A DNA stretch of 64,000 nt from Exiguobacterium sp. Leaf196 (lineage in GTDB: Bacteria > Bacillota > Bacilli > Exiguobacteriales > Exiguobacteriaceae): positions 571,908 through 635,907 of the forward strand of contig NZ_LMPV01000001.1 in NCBI RefSeq assembly GCF_001423965.1. Direction: 5' to 3'. This document shows, piece by piece, positions 25,977 to 33,708 of this stretch; positions within the stretch are counted from its first letter, which is position 1, and every line of letters starts with the position of its first letter. The notes beneath the pieces were generated by a model. That model was given only the letters and a program-made list of their open reading frames with translations. It had not been told where the DNA came from and ran no database searches. A program made the position numbers and the translations under genes.

Positions 25977-26852
25977 TTATGAATGAAATCCTTCCTTGAT
26001 CGTTCGCAGTAACACACGCGCACTGGGCGATAAAGTCGCCTCCTTTTTCCAAATCAAATGGACGTCCGAGACGACGGGAGGATCAAGGGGAAGAAAGATT
26101 AGATCGGAAGCGGTCGTATCGATGATGCCATCGATTGCTAGAGCGTGACCCACTCCTTGGCGTACGAGTAAGGACGCATTGAACAACAGATTATATGTTC
26201 CGATGATTTGACAATCCTCAAGCGTTAGACCACTCTGTTCACGGAAATACGTATCGAGTTGTGTCTGCTCGGATAAGAGTAATGGGAGGGTGACAAGTTG
26301 TTCTCGTGAAATCGACTTAGACTGTGCGATCGAGGCATCACGACGTGTTAATATTCCCCAACGGTCCTGACCGGGCAACCGTAAGGAATGAAACGCGGAT
26401 ACATCAAACGGAGCAATGACAAGTCCGAAATCGAGCAATCCCTTTTCGAGCCGGTCGAGTACATCATTCCCATTGCCGCTATACATACGAATCGTTACAT
26501 CAGGATGAATGGTGTGTAAGTCTCTAAACGCTTCCAACACCGTCGTCAATTGTTGAGTTTCGCCACCACCGATATGAATTTCACCCGTCAATACTTCTTT
26601 TGTGTTCAAGTCGACCAATACCTTATCTGCTAGTGTAACCATCTCGCGTGCGCGCTCTTCAAAGAATCGTCCCTTTTCAGTCAAACGTAGCCCTTGCTTC
26701 GAGCGTTCGAACAATTCGACCCCGATCGTATCTTCTAGTTGTTGCAGCTGACGCGATAATGCCGGTTGCGACAAACGAAGGATCCGTGCCGCCTTTGTAA
26801 TGTTTTTTTCTTCGACTAAAGCTAAAAAATAGCGTAGTTGTTGTAATTCCAT
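25977..26852 (-). CDS. LysR-family transcriptional regulator
   Basis: A 291-residue regulator. The N-terminal helix-turn-helix (MELQQLRYFLALVEEKNITKAARILRLSQPALSRQLQQLE, about residues 1-60) is classic LysR, followed by a periplasmic-binding-protein-like effector domain (about 90-290). Start 26852 is chosen 6-7 bases after AGAGGTGA; 26855 is an alternative. It is divergent from a four-gene operon starting at 26970, which is the usual target arrangement for LysR proteins. The inducer is unknown. Confidence 0.9.
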   Translation of the reverse strand: MELQQLRYFLALVEEKNITKAARILRLSQPALSRQLQQLEDTIGVELFERSKQGLRLTEKGRFFEERAREMVTLADKVLVDLNTKEVLTGEIHIGGGETQQLTTVLEAFRDLHTIHPDVTIRMYSGNGNDVLDRLEKGLLDFGLVIAPFDVSAFHSLRLPGQDRWGILTRRDASIAQSKSISREQLVTLPLLLSEQTQLDTYFREQSGLTLEDCQIIGTYNLLFNASLLVRQGVGHALAIDGIIDTTASDLIFLPLDPPVVSDVHLIWKKEATLSPSARVLLRTIKEGFHS

Positions 26853-26969
26853 CATTTCACCTCTATCCATGCAAAAATCGTATGATTTATTACTTAATAT
26901 TAGCATTAGACATGAATGGTTGTCAGCCGTAAGATGAGACCAAGCGATCGAGAGAAAGGAGGATGTACG

Positions 26970-27536
26970 ATGACTGAACTGCAAACCTATGTAAGAGAAC
27001 GTACGATTCTTCCAGCGGATCCGGTCCTTGAGCGCATTCATGCCATTCAAGATGAAATCGAACCGGAATTACAGCGATTGAATCAAGCGGTCTCACAAGA
27101 AGAGAGAAGACGGGCACTTGCCGTGATCACAGGGCAAGACATTGATTCGTCTGTTAGAGTCTTAACGCCTCTATTTACGGATTTCGGACGGCATCTATCC
27201 ATCGGTAAGCATGTTTTCCTCAATCGAGGTGTCATGTTCACGGATCTTGGGTCGATTCGGTTAGACGATCATGTCTTAATCGGTCCATTCGCACGGTTGC
27301 TGACGGTCAACCATCCGGAAGCACCAACGAAAAGAGGTGGCGTTGAGACAGCACCGATTCATGTCGGGCGTAATGCTTGGATTGGCGCTGGGGCGACGAT
27401 TTTGCCTGGCGTGACAATTGGTGAGGATGCGATCGTCGCAGCGAACGCCACGGTTACACGTGATGTTCCGCCCCGTACGATCGTCGCAGGTACTCCGGCG
27501 AGAATCATTCGAATGGTTGAGATGTCGGATGAGTAG
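26970..27536 (+). CDS. Hexapeptide-repeat acetyltransferase (maltose/galactoside O-acetyltransferase-like)
   Basis: A 188-residue left-handed beta-helix acyltransferase. NRGVMFTDLGSIRLDDHVLIGPFARLLTVNHP carries the catalytic His, and NAWIGAGATILPGVTIGEDAIVAANATVTRDVPPRTIVAGTPARIIR is the C-terminal coil set of the LacA/Maa group. The N-terminal part is degenerate compared with Maa. It probably acetylates a sugar or small hydroxyl compound using acetyl-CoA. Start 26970 follows AAAGGAGGATG. It overlaps the next gene by 8 bases. Confidence 0.88.
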   Translation: MTELQTYVRERTILPADPVLERIHAIQDEIEPELQRLNQAVSQEERRRALAVITGQDIDSSVRVLTPLFTDFGRHLSIGKHVFLNRGVMFTDLGSIRLDDHVLIGPFARLLTVNHPEAPTKRGGVETAPIHVGRNAWIGAGATILPGVTIGEDAIVAANATVTRDVPPRTIVAGTPARIIRMVEMSDE

Positions 27537-27978
27537 ATGGTACGGTTGTCTACTTGCATTTTTTCTATTGAGTGGATGCACCGACATGAAAGAATCGTCA
27601 CGACCGAGTGAATTAGAACAAAAGGAGTTGAAAAGCGTCTTGCTCCAAATCGATGAAACAACCGTCCCGATTCGTTTTGCGGACAATGAGACAGCGATGG
27701 CACTGCAAAAAAGACTGCCGTTGACGATGCAGATGAAAGAGATGAATGGGAATGAAAAGTATCATTACGTTCCATTCTCGTTACCGACGAATCCAAAGAA
27801 TGTCGGAACGGTCCAAGCGGGTGATCTCATGTTGTATGGATCAGATTGTCTCGTCCTGTTTTACGAGACGTTCCAGACAGATATTCCATACACACGAATT
27901 GGTTGGGTCGAACCGAATCGACTACCAGAACTATTATCAGCTGATACAGTACGTGTTCAAATGAGCACGGAACGATAA
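27529..27978 (+). CDS. Lipoprotein with cyclophilin-like fold domain
   Basis: A 149-residue exported lipoprotein (LLSGC, lipidated Cys17). The mature region matches the small bacterial cyclophilin-like fold family: IRFADNETAMALQKRLPLTMQMKEMNGNEKYHYVPFSLP then VQAGDLMLYGSDCLVLFYETF. That family is related in fold to cyclophilins but is not shown to have prolyl isomerase activity. Start 27529 lies inside the acetyltransferase gene. Its place in an operon with redox and cupin genes resembles its common genomic partners (oxidoreductases), by memory. Confidence 0.82.
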   Translation: MSRWYGCLLAFFLLSGCTDMKESSRPSELEQKELKSVLLQIDETTVPIRFADNETAMALQKRLPLTMQMKEMNGNEKYHYVPFSLPTNPKNVGTVQAGDLMLYGSDCLVLFYETFQTDIPYTRIGWVEPNRLPELLSADTVRVQMSTER

Positions 27979-28003
27979 GAAAACAAGAGAGGACGTCATT
28001 AAC

Positions 28004-28750
28004 ATGGCCATTCAAGGTAAAGTCATTATCATCACAGGAGCAAGTTCAGGTATTGGAGAAGCAACGGCACGCTTACTCGCACGACAGGGAGCAAAGCTTG
28101 TCTTAGGATCGCGTCGTAACGATCGGCTGGCGAAACTCGTTGATTCGATTCAAGCGGACGGTGGGGAAGCGATTTACCAAGAGACAGATGTCGTGAAACT
28201 CGAGGACAACCAACGATTGATTGAAGCAGCATTGACGGCTTATGGTCGAATTGATGCGATTTTCCTCAACGCGGGACTGATGCCGAGTTCGCCACTATCT
28301 GCTTTGAAAGTAGGCGAGTGGAATCAAATGATTGATGTCAATCTCAAAGGTGTCTTGAACGGGATTGCTGCTGTCATGCCGACGTTCACCACTCAACGTG
28401 CGGGTCATATTTTAACGACTTCATCGGTAGCCGGATTAAAGGCATATCCAGGTGGAGCGGTATATGGTGCAACGAAGTGGGCAGTACGTAACTTAATGGA
28501 GGTCTTACGGATGGAGTCGGCGCAGGAAGGAACGAATATCCGCACAGCGACGATTTATCCGGCAGCGATTCATACCGAATTACTCGAGACGATTTCACAC
28601 GGAGAGTCACTTGACGGAATGACGGCACTGTATGACCAGTATGGTATTTCACCAGACAGTATCGCACGGATCGTCGCCTTCGCGATCGATCAACCAGAAG
28701 ATACGAATGTGAGTGAATTTACGGTTGGTCCGACGACTCAACCATGGTAA
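28004..28750 (+). CDS. SDR-family oxidoreductase
   Basis: A 248-residue classical short-chain dehydrogenase. TGASSGIGEATA at the N-terminus binds NADP(H), ..NAGLMP follows, the catalytic Ser lies in TTSSVAG and Tyr/Lys in YGATKWAV. Length and motifs fit the NADP-dependent YdfG/Gls24-like group. Start follows AGAGAGGACG. It sits between the cyclophilin-like lipoprotein and a cupin gene in a LysR-divergent operon, so a role in small-molecule carbonyl metabolism is likely. Confidence 0.9.
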   Translation: MAIQGKVIIITGASSGIGEATARLLARQGAKLVLGSRRNDRLAKLVDSIQADGGEAIYQETDVVKLEDNQRLIEAALTAYGRIDAIFLNAGLMPSSPLSALKVGEWNQMIDVNLKGVLNGIAAVMPTFTTQRAGHILTTSSVAGLKAYPGGAVYGATKWAVRNLMEVLRMESAQEGTNIRTATIYPAAIHTELLETISHGESLDGMTALYDQYGISPDSIARIVAFAIDQPEDTNVSEFTVGPTTQPW

Positions 28751-28767
28751 AGAAAGGAGGAGTATTG

Positions 28768-29142
28768 ATGTTTCCACGAGGTGAAAAGAACGAAGTGTAT
28801 CAAGCGGTGTTCACGGGTGTCAGTTATTTAGCATCACTCGTCGACGAATCGTTACCCGTTTCCGTCTCGCACGTGACATTCGAGCCCGAGACACGGAATC
28901 ATTGGCACATCCATGATGGAGGATATCAAATTCTACTCGTCACGGAAGGGGAAGGCTGGTATCAAGAAGAAGGACGACCCGCTCGACATTTGCAAGCAGG
29001 AGATGTTGTCGTCACGCATGATGGTGTGAAGCATTGGCATGGGGCAACACGCTCTTCCTGGTTTTCGCACATTGCGATCACTGCTGGAACTCCCATTTGG
29101 CTCGAGGCAGTTTCGGACGAACAATATGAAGTAACGGAATGA
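28768..29142 (+). CDS. Cupin-domain protein
   Basis: A 124-residue single-domain cupin. Motif 1 is NHWHIHDGGYQILLVTEGEGWYQEEG (His pair and a Gln/Glu position) and motif 2 is LQAGDVVVTHDGVKHWHGA (metal His). Relatives next to carboxymuconolactone decarboxylase or SDR genes are often annotated as cupin detoxification proteins. Start 28768 follows AAAGGAGGAG, 17 bases after the SDR stop. Last gene of the operon before a strong terminator. Confidence 0.88.
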   Translation: MFPRGEKNEVYQAVFTGVSYLASLVDESLPVSVSHVTFEPETRNHWHIHDGGYQILLVTEGEGWYQEEGRPARHLQAGDVVVTHDGVKHWHGATRSSWFSHIAITAGTPIWLEAVSDEQYEVTE

Positions 29143-29144
29143 AG

Positions 29145-29183
29145 AAAAGACCATCTGACGCATGCGTGTCAGATGGTCTTTTT
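29145..29183. terminator. Terminator between the cupin and L7/L12-like genes
   Basis: AAAAGACCATCTGAC pairs with GTCAGATGGTCTTTTT around a GC-rich loop. It is symmetric and serves the convergent genes on both sides. Confidence 0.9.
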
Positions 29184-29185
29184 GT

Positions 29186-29491
29186 TCAAAGTCTGTGCTC
29201 GCTTTTTAGTTGATCAACATATTGTTTAGCTTCGAGTAAGGATAAACCGAGTGATTCGCGAACGCGTTTAACTGCTTCGACCATTTTGCCTTCTTTGAGC
29301 AACTGAACCAGTTCGACTTGTAACGCTGCTTCTTCTAAAGACACTTCGTTCAGACCGAGGTGTTCCTCGATTCGTTGCAATTTTTTTAGAATCGTTTGTT
29401 GGCGGCGTTTTGCTTCGTCCGCTTTTTGCGATAAGGACATCCAAATGAAGAATAAGACAATCAGTGGTGCGAACGTGACGACAGAATCCAT
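29186..29491 (-). CDS. Membrane-anchored protein with ribosomal L7/L12 C-terminal-like domain
   Basis: A 101-residue protein. One N-terminal transmembrane segment (about 4-20) leads to a short coiled coil (KADEAKRRQQTILKKLQRIEEHLG). The C-terminal LVQLLKEGKMVEAVKRVRESLGLSLLEAKQYVDQL resembles the alpha-helical C-terminal domain of ribosomal protein L7/L12. Such fusions occur in Bacilli as uncharacterised proteins. Start 29491 follows GGAAGGTG. The real ribosomal L7/L12 is a different, soluble protein. Confidence 0.75.
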   Translation of the reverse strand: MDSVVTFAPLIVLFFIWMSLSQKADEAKRRQQTILKKLQRIEEHLGLNEVSLEEAALQVELVQLLKEGKMVEAVKRVRESLGLSLLEAKQYVDQLKSEHRL

Positions 29492-29621
29492 AGTGAACAC
29501 CTTCCTTTGTTTCACCGTACCATAGGATAGTCACCATAACAAATAGTGGAAAATGAGGTGGAAATTGATTATGCTGATATAGTGGAAAAGAAAGGGTTAA
29601 TATGGAAAGGAGATAAATCTA

Positions 29622-30356
29622 GTGGACAATGTGTTAGTGACATTTTTGCCATTCTTGATTCAAGTTGGACTGCTCATGGTGCTGTTCTTCTTCGGAACGT
29701 TCGGTTTGTTCTTCTTCGTCAAACGAAGTTCATATCATAATAGCCGGTATTACCGACTGACACGCGAGCCGTTTTTACGGATTGTTCGTGATAAAGGAAA
29801 ATGGGGCGAGTACTTGACGACACGTCAACTCGATCAAGTGTCCGGATACGGCACGTATGTCTTTAATACATACTTACCACGTGCGCGTGGAGAAGGAACG
29901 ACGGAAATCGATGTGACGTTCATTCATGAAAGTGGCATCTATGTACTCGAATCGAAAAACTACAGCGGGTGGATTTTCGGACGCGAGCAGGACCGTCAGT
30001 GGACGCAGCAGTTCCAGAATCGCTTCAAACAACGGTTTTATAATCCGATCAAACAAAATGAAGGGCATCTCAAAAGCATGCAACGCTTCTTAGAAGGAAC
30101 GGATCCTGCGCTCTTTCACTCCTTGATCGTTTTCAGCGAACGCTGTGAACTGAAAAAAATCACGGTCGATTCAGCGCATGTCCGTGTCTTGAAACGAAAC
30201 ATCTTACGTAAGACGATCGAGCAACTCGCGACAGAAAAGCCGTTGACACCGAGTCAAGTCGATACGATTGCAGGAAAACTCGGTGTTCATTCACAAGTCG
30301 ATCGTGCCACCCAACAAGCGCATATCGATGGGATTCGTCAACGACAGGCAAAATGA
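29622..30356 (+). CDS. NERD-domain membrane protein
   Basis: A 244-residue protein. A hydrophobic N-terminal segment (about residues 7-32) is followed by a NERD domain (about 60-180): GEYLTTRQLDQ, EIDVTFIHESGIYVLESKNYSGWIFG with the acidic and Lys residues of the restriction-endonuclease-like core, and a closing PIKQNEGHLKSMQRFL. NERD proteins are predicted nucleases whose roles are mostly unproven. GTG 29622 has AAAGGAG 9 bases upstream. It stands alone before the marR promoter. Confidence 0.85.
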   Translation: MDNVLVTFLPFLIQVGLLMVLFFFGTFGLFFFVKRSSYHNSRYYRLTREPFLRIVRDKGKWGEYLTTRQLDQVSGYGTYVFNTYLPRARGEGTTEIDVTFIHESGIYVLESKNYSGWIFGREQDRQWTQQFQNRFKQRFYNPIKQNEGHLKSMQRFLEGTDPALFHSLIVFSERCELKKITVDSAHVRVLKRNILRKTIEQLATEKPLTPSQVDTIAGKLGVHSQVDRATQQAHIDGIRQRQAK

Positions 30357-30361
30357 GACCG

Positions 30362-30391
30362 TTGACGAGCTCATTCTCCTTCAGGTATAGT
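30362..30391 (+). promoter_or_regulatory. Promoter of the marR gene
   Basis: TTGACG (30362-30367), an 18-bp spacer and TATAGT (30386-30391). The predicted start point lies just before the GTGCAACTATATG element. Confidence 0.55.
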
Positions 30392-30407
30392 GAATAAATA
30401 ATAAGTA

Positions 30408-30420
30408 GTGCAACTATATG
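30408..30420. promoter_or_regulatory. Putative MarR operator, site 1
   Basis: GTGCAACTATATG lies between the marR promoter and its start codon. Its exact reverse complement recurs at 30871-30883 before the next gene, which points to a shared regulator. Confidence 0.55.
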
Positions 30421-30431
30421 GAGATGATGGG

Positions 30432-30854
30432 ATGAAAGAATCGGAATGGTCGCTTGGAATGCAATTATCCCGTAGTTATTATGCGTTCAAACGTGCTGCT
30501 GCTAAACGGATGGAAGCGTTCGGTCTGACACCAGAGCAGTTTTCTGTCCTGAGCGAACTCGCTAAACAAGATGGTGTTTCGCAAAAGCAGCTGGCACTCG
30601 TGACAGAACGTGATCAAACGACGATCGGTAAGATTCTCGATAAGCTCGGTAAAAAAGAACTAATCGTTCGGACGCCGGACCCCCGGGACCGACGAGCGGT
30701 TCTGCTCTTGATGACACGAGAAGGACGCGACATCGTCGATCGCCTCGGGCCAGAGCTCGATCAGCTACAACTCGAAGCGTTCCGTGGACTATCGCGAGAG
30801 CAAATCGAGCAATTAAAAGTAACACTTGAGACCATTCACCGGAATGTGACGTGA
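30432..30854 (+). CDS. MarR-family transcriptional regulator
   Basis: A 140-residue winged-helix regulator. LTPEQFSVLSELAKQDGVSQKQLALVTERDQTTIGKILDKLGKKELIVRTPDPRDRRAVLLLMTREG (about residues 35-100) is the full MarR DNA-binding core including the DxRxxR wing. Start 30432 follows GGAGATGATGG. A 13-bp element is present on opposite strands in its own promoter and in that of the downstream ABC permease gene, so it probably represses both. The ligand is unknown. Confidence 0.9.
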   Translation: MKESEWSLGMQLSRSYYAFKRAAAKRMEAFGLTPEQFSVLSELAKQDGVSQKQLALVTERDQTTIGKILDKLGKKELIVRTPDPRDRRAVLLLMTREGRDIVDRLGPELDQLQLEAFRGLSREQIEQLKVTLETIHRNVT

Positions 30855-30863
30855 ATGGTTTTC
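30831..30863 (+). terminator. Terminator spanning the marR stop codon
   Basis: ACCATTCAC pairs with GTGAATGGT across an 11-nt loop, then TTTTCC. The stop codon lies inside the hairpin. Confidence 0.55.
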
Positions 30864-30870
30864 CTTCGGA

Positions 30871-30883
30871 CATATAGTTGCAC
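30871..30883. promoter_or_regulatory. Putative MarR operator, site 2
   Basis: CATATAGTTGCAC, the exact reverse complement of site 1. It fills most of the 17-bp spacer of a candidate promoter (TTCGGA at 30865-30870, TATTAT at 30888-30893), an ideal place for repression. Confidence 0.55.
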
Positions 30884-30922
30884 GTGATATTATAAGTAAT
30901 GCATGTAAAAGGAGATTGTAAT

Positions 30923-31933
30923 ATGAAAGCATGGAAAGATGTCTGGTCAATGACACAAACGAAAGTGGGGCTCGTCTTCGCAATCGTCGTCCCGCTCTTG
31001 TTCCTCGTTGTCTGGATGACGGGTTACCAAGGAACGACAGAACGTCTTGATCAATTAAATGTTGGGGTCGTCGCAGAAGCGAATGATCCGTTCATCCAGT
31101 CGTTGCAACAAGCACCGTTCACGGTTCAGACGGTTGCAACAGAAACAAAAGGGTTGCAAGCACTTGATGCGAATGAAGTCGATCTCGTCTTACAAAAAGA
31201 TGATGCAACGCATCAACTAACGGCACACGTCAGTCAGACGAATGCGGAATTCGCAAATGCAATCCTCGAGAGAGCAACGGAAACGATCAGCAAACAGTTG
31301 AATGGTGAGCCGACGTTCACGACGTCAATCGTTACGGAACATGCCGTCTCGGATTTTGCTTTATCAATGCTTCCGCTCGTTCTCGGTTTTGTCATTTACA
31401 TCGCAATGATGACGATGGGGATACAATTTAATCTCGTCAGTACGATTTTAAAGAGTCGTCACACAAAATGGGATCTCTTTTGGAGTCGCCAACTCTTGCA
31501 CGGCATCGTCTTACTCGTCGTACCGTTACTCCTCGTCTCGATGGCGCATCTATTGACAGATATCACGACACCGTTCGTGAAGTTATGGGCATTCGAGCTC
31601 CTCGTTGTTGCGACCTGTATCGCCGTCACGCAGATGAACTTTGCGATATTCGGACCGGTGGCGCCACTCATTAATGTCGCCTTGATTCCGTTCCAGTTGA
31701 TGACTGCCGGAAATATTGTCCCGGCGAAGATGCTGGCACCGTTTTATCAATCGCTCGGAACGTTCTTACCTGTTCCGAATGCCGTCTCTGGATTTGGTCG
31801 GTTATTATTCATGGATGGATCGGTTGAAACGCAAGCCCTGCATTTATCATTACTTTTTGTTGGTAGTTTCTTGGTGACATGTCTCATTACAGTCTGGAAA
31901 AGAGAGAGCGTTAGGCAGCAAGCCATGGCTTGA
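30923..31933 (+). CDS. ABC-2 type permease, orphan
   Basis: A 336-residue membrane protein of the ABC-2 exporter type: one N-terminal transmembrane helix (about 14-34), an extracytoplasmic domain of ~130 residues, then five or six C-terminal helices (about 155-330). This is the YhgE/DrrB-like topology used for drug, lipid or polymer export. No ATPase gene is next to it, so it must borrow one or act differently. Start 30923 follows AAAAGGAGA. The MarR-like operator in its promoter suggests induction by a toxic compound. Confidence 0.8.
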   Translation: MKAWKDVWSMTQTKVGLVFAIVVPLLFLVVWMTGYQGTTERLDQLNVGVVAEANDPFIQSLQQAPFTVQTVATETKGLQALDANEVDLVLQKDDATHQLTAHVSQTNAEFANAILERATETISKQLNGEPTFTTSIVTEHAVSDFALSMLPLVLGFVIYIAMMTMGIQFNLVSTILKSRHTKWDLFWSRQLLHGIVLLVVPLLLVSMAHLLTDITTPFVKLWAFELLVVATCIAVTQMNFAIFGPVAPLINVALIPFQLMTAGNIVPAKMLAPFYQSLGTFLPVPNAVSGFGRLLFMDGSVETQALHLSLLFVGSFLVTCLITVWKRESVRQQAMA

Positions 31934-31959
31934 GAAATAAAAAGATAAGTAAGAATCGG

Positions 31960-31990
31960 ACATGTTTGAGCCCAGCTCAGACATGTTTTT
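31960..31990 (+). terminator. Terminator after the ABC permease
   Basis: ACATGTTTGAGC pairs with GCTCAGACATGT (one G-U) across a 3-nt loop, then TTTTT. Confidence 0.85.
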
Positions 31991-31991
31991 G

Positions 31992-32020
31992 TTGTCACAG
32001 GATACAAAATAGGATATTTT
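31992..32020 (+). promoter_or_regulatory. Promoter of the padR gene
   Basis: TTGTCA (31992-31997), a 17-bp spacer and TATTTT (32015-32020), directly before a palindrome and the padR ribosome binding site. Confidence 0.5.
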
Positions 32021-32023
32021 TAG

Positions 32024-32042
32024 TATATCGGTATCCGATATA
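32024..32042. promoter_or_regulatory. Palindromic operator, likely for PadR
   Basis: TATATCGG-TAT-CCGATATA is a perfect 8-bp inverted repeat just downstream of the predicted -10. PadR-family repressors commonly bind AT-rich palindromes of this kind in their own promoters. Confidence 0.6.
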
Positions 32043-32069
32043 ACGGAAGACGGAATAAGGAGTTGGGAA

Positions 32070-32402
32070 ATGACACGCGCGGATCAAGCGACAGCATTAA
32101 CAGAAGCGGTCTATTATATTTTACTTTCGCTCCAACAACCACGCCATGGTTATGGCATCATGCAATTCGTGCAGGAGCTGAGTAACGACCGTGTCAAGTT
32201 AGCAGCCGGTACCTTGTACGGGGCACTTAGCAGTTTAGTAGATAAGGGGTGGATTGAATCAATCGACCAAGAAGCGGGTCGAAAGAAAGAGTACATCATG
32301 ACGACTCAGGGACGAGTGAGATTACAGCAAGAGCTAGATCGACTAAAAGAACTCGTGCGACATGGACAAGAAACGATGGGAGTGGAGCAAAGTGAGCAAT
32401 AA
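32070..32402 (+). CDS. PadR-family transcriptional regulator
   Basis: A 110-residue repressor of the short PadR class. LTEAVYYILLSLQQPRHGYGIMQFVQELSNDRVKLAAGTLYGALSSLVDKGWIE is the winged-helix core with the conserved HGYGI and GTLYGAL motifs, and the C-terminal helix for dimerisation follows. Start 32070 follows AAGGAGTTGGG. It overlaps the DUF2812 gene by 11 bases, a partnership common in Firmicutes. The palindrome in its promoter suggests autorepression. Confidence 0.92.
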   Translation: MTRADQATALTEAVYYILLSLQQPRHGYGIMQFVQELSNDRVKLAAGTLYGALSSLVDKGWIESIDQEAGRKKEYIMTTQGRVRLQQELDRLKELVRHGQETMGVEQSEQ

Positions 32403-32922
32403 AAAAACGGTCTATCGCTTTTATGCTGATTATGCGAAAGAAGAAGTGTGGTTAAATGAGATGGCGAATCAAGGTTGGTATTTACAACGGTTTCGACTCG
32501 GTTGTTATGAATTCATCAAAGGTGAACCTGACCTGTATACGTATCGAATCGAATTGTTAGAATACATGCCGAAACATCCGAAGTCGCAAGAGTACTTTGA
32601 ATTTTTGGAAGAAATGGACATCGAAGTCGTCGATACATCATTCCGCTGGGTCTTTCTTAGAAAACGGACTTCGAATGAACCATTTCATTTGTACTCTGAC
32701 TTTGACTCGCAAATCCATCACGAACACCGGATTATGCAACTCTATAAGGTCGTGCTTTTTGTTAACATCATCGCCGTACTTATTAACTTGTTTAATCCGA
32801 TTACAGATACGATGATCTGGTTCAATCTTGCAATCGTAACAGGTCTCTCATTTGTGATGCAACGCCACGAACGTAAAATTCAAACGTTACGTGGATTACG
32901 TACCATTGCGGAGCAAGATTAA
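32392..32922 (+). CDS. DUF2812-domain membrane protein
   Basis: A 176-residue protein. The N-terminal soluble DUF2812 region (about 1-115) has EEVWLNEMANQGWYLQRFRLGCYEFIKGEPDLYTYRIE, typical of the family. Two hydrophobic helices follow (about 120-158). GTG 32392 has GGAGTGGAG upstream and lies within the padR 3' end. Its partner PadR probably controls it. The biochemical role of DUF2812 is unknown; links to envelope stress exist only by association. Confidence 0.85.
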   Translation: MSNKKTVYRFYADYAKEEVWLNEMANQGWYLQRFRLGCYEFIKGEPDLYTYRIELLEYMPKHPKSQEYFEFLEEMDIEVVDTSFRWVFLRKRTSNEPFHLYSDFDSQIHHEHRIMQLYKVVLFVNIIAVLINLFNPITDTMIWFNLAIVTGLSFVMQRHERKIQTLRGLRTIAEQD

Positions 32923-33027
32923 ACATCGGAATCTGAGCTAGCGAGGAAACATCAAGTGTTTTCATTACCGATGATTGCTGAAACGATGCGGATGATATAT
33001 GCAACTATACGAATGATTAATTTGATC

Positions 33028-33067
33028 AAAAAAGCTCACGTCTCGAAAATGGAGACGTGAGCTTTTG
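33028..33067. terminator. Bidirectional terminator between DUF2812 and the minus-strand reductase
   Basis: AAAAGCTCACGTCTC pairs with GAGACGTGAGCTTTT, with A/T tracts on both sides. Confidence 0.85.
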
Positions 33068-33069
33068 TA

Positions 33070-33708
33070 TTAGAACAACTCGTTGATTGGTGTGTCACCT
33101 TCGAGTAGTGTGACGACTTGTTTCGATGCTTTATCATGACCGATCGCAGCTAAAATAACACGGGCGACATCCTCGCGTGGAATTTTTTTAGTCGCTTGCT
33201 CGGACGGATCCGTCGTGACGTTTCCTGTGCCGGCTTCATCGGATAGTCCGCCTGGGCGAAGAATCGTGTAGTTGAGTGACGATTCCTTCAGGACACGATC
33301 CGCGTAGCGTTTCGCGATGTAATACGGCTTCATGCTGTCAGACCATGTTTCCGGCGAATCGGCGTTCAAGGCACTGACCATGATGAACTGTTTCGCCTTG
33401 ATTGCTTCTGCTGCTTCAATCGATTTGACGGCACCATCGAAGTCGATCAGCATCGTCTTGTCGGCTCCTGTATGACCACCTGATCCTGCCGTAAAGATGA
33501 CGACATCTGATCCTTGTAATGCTTCCGTGATTGTTGCGACGTCGGCTTCAAGATCAAGATGGACCGGGGTATGACCGAGTTTCTCAAAATCACTGAATTG
33601 GTCCTTGGAACGTAATCCTACTTTGACATCATGCTCCGAATCCTGCAGTAAACGAGCAGCGTGACGACCTACTTTACCATTTGCACCAATGATAAAAATC
33701 TGACTCAT
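33070..33708 (-). CDS. NAD(P)-binding atypical SDR (YhfK-like)
   Basis: A 212-residue Rossmann-fold protein of the NAD(P)H-binding atypical SDR group. IFIIGANGKVGRHAARLL at the N-terminus is the GxxGxxG-type nucleotide loop. DVVIFTAGSGG, KQFIMVSALNAD and the YTILRPGGLSDEAGTG block match Bacillus YhfK/YwnB-like proteins. These lack the classical catalytic tetrad and often have unknown substrates. Start 33708 follows GGAGGAATGG. Confidence 0.87.
   Translation of the reverse strand: MSQIFIIGANGKVGRHAARLLQDSEHDVKVGLRSKDQFSDFEKLGHTPVHLDLEADVATITEALQGSDVVIFTAGSGGHTGADKTMLIDFDGAVKSIEAAEAIKAKQFIMVSALNADSPETWSDSMKPYYIAKRYADRVLKESSLNYTILRPGGLSDEAGTGNVTTDPSEQATKKIPREDVARVILAAIGHDKASKQVVTLLEGDTPINELF

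Noticed and set aside
32999-33011. Third MarR-type site (ATGCAACTATACG)
   Set aside because: It has 11 of 13 matches, lies between convergent genes away from any promoter, and can be chance. It is mentioned only as a weak relative in the MarR finding.
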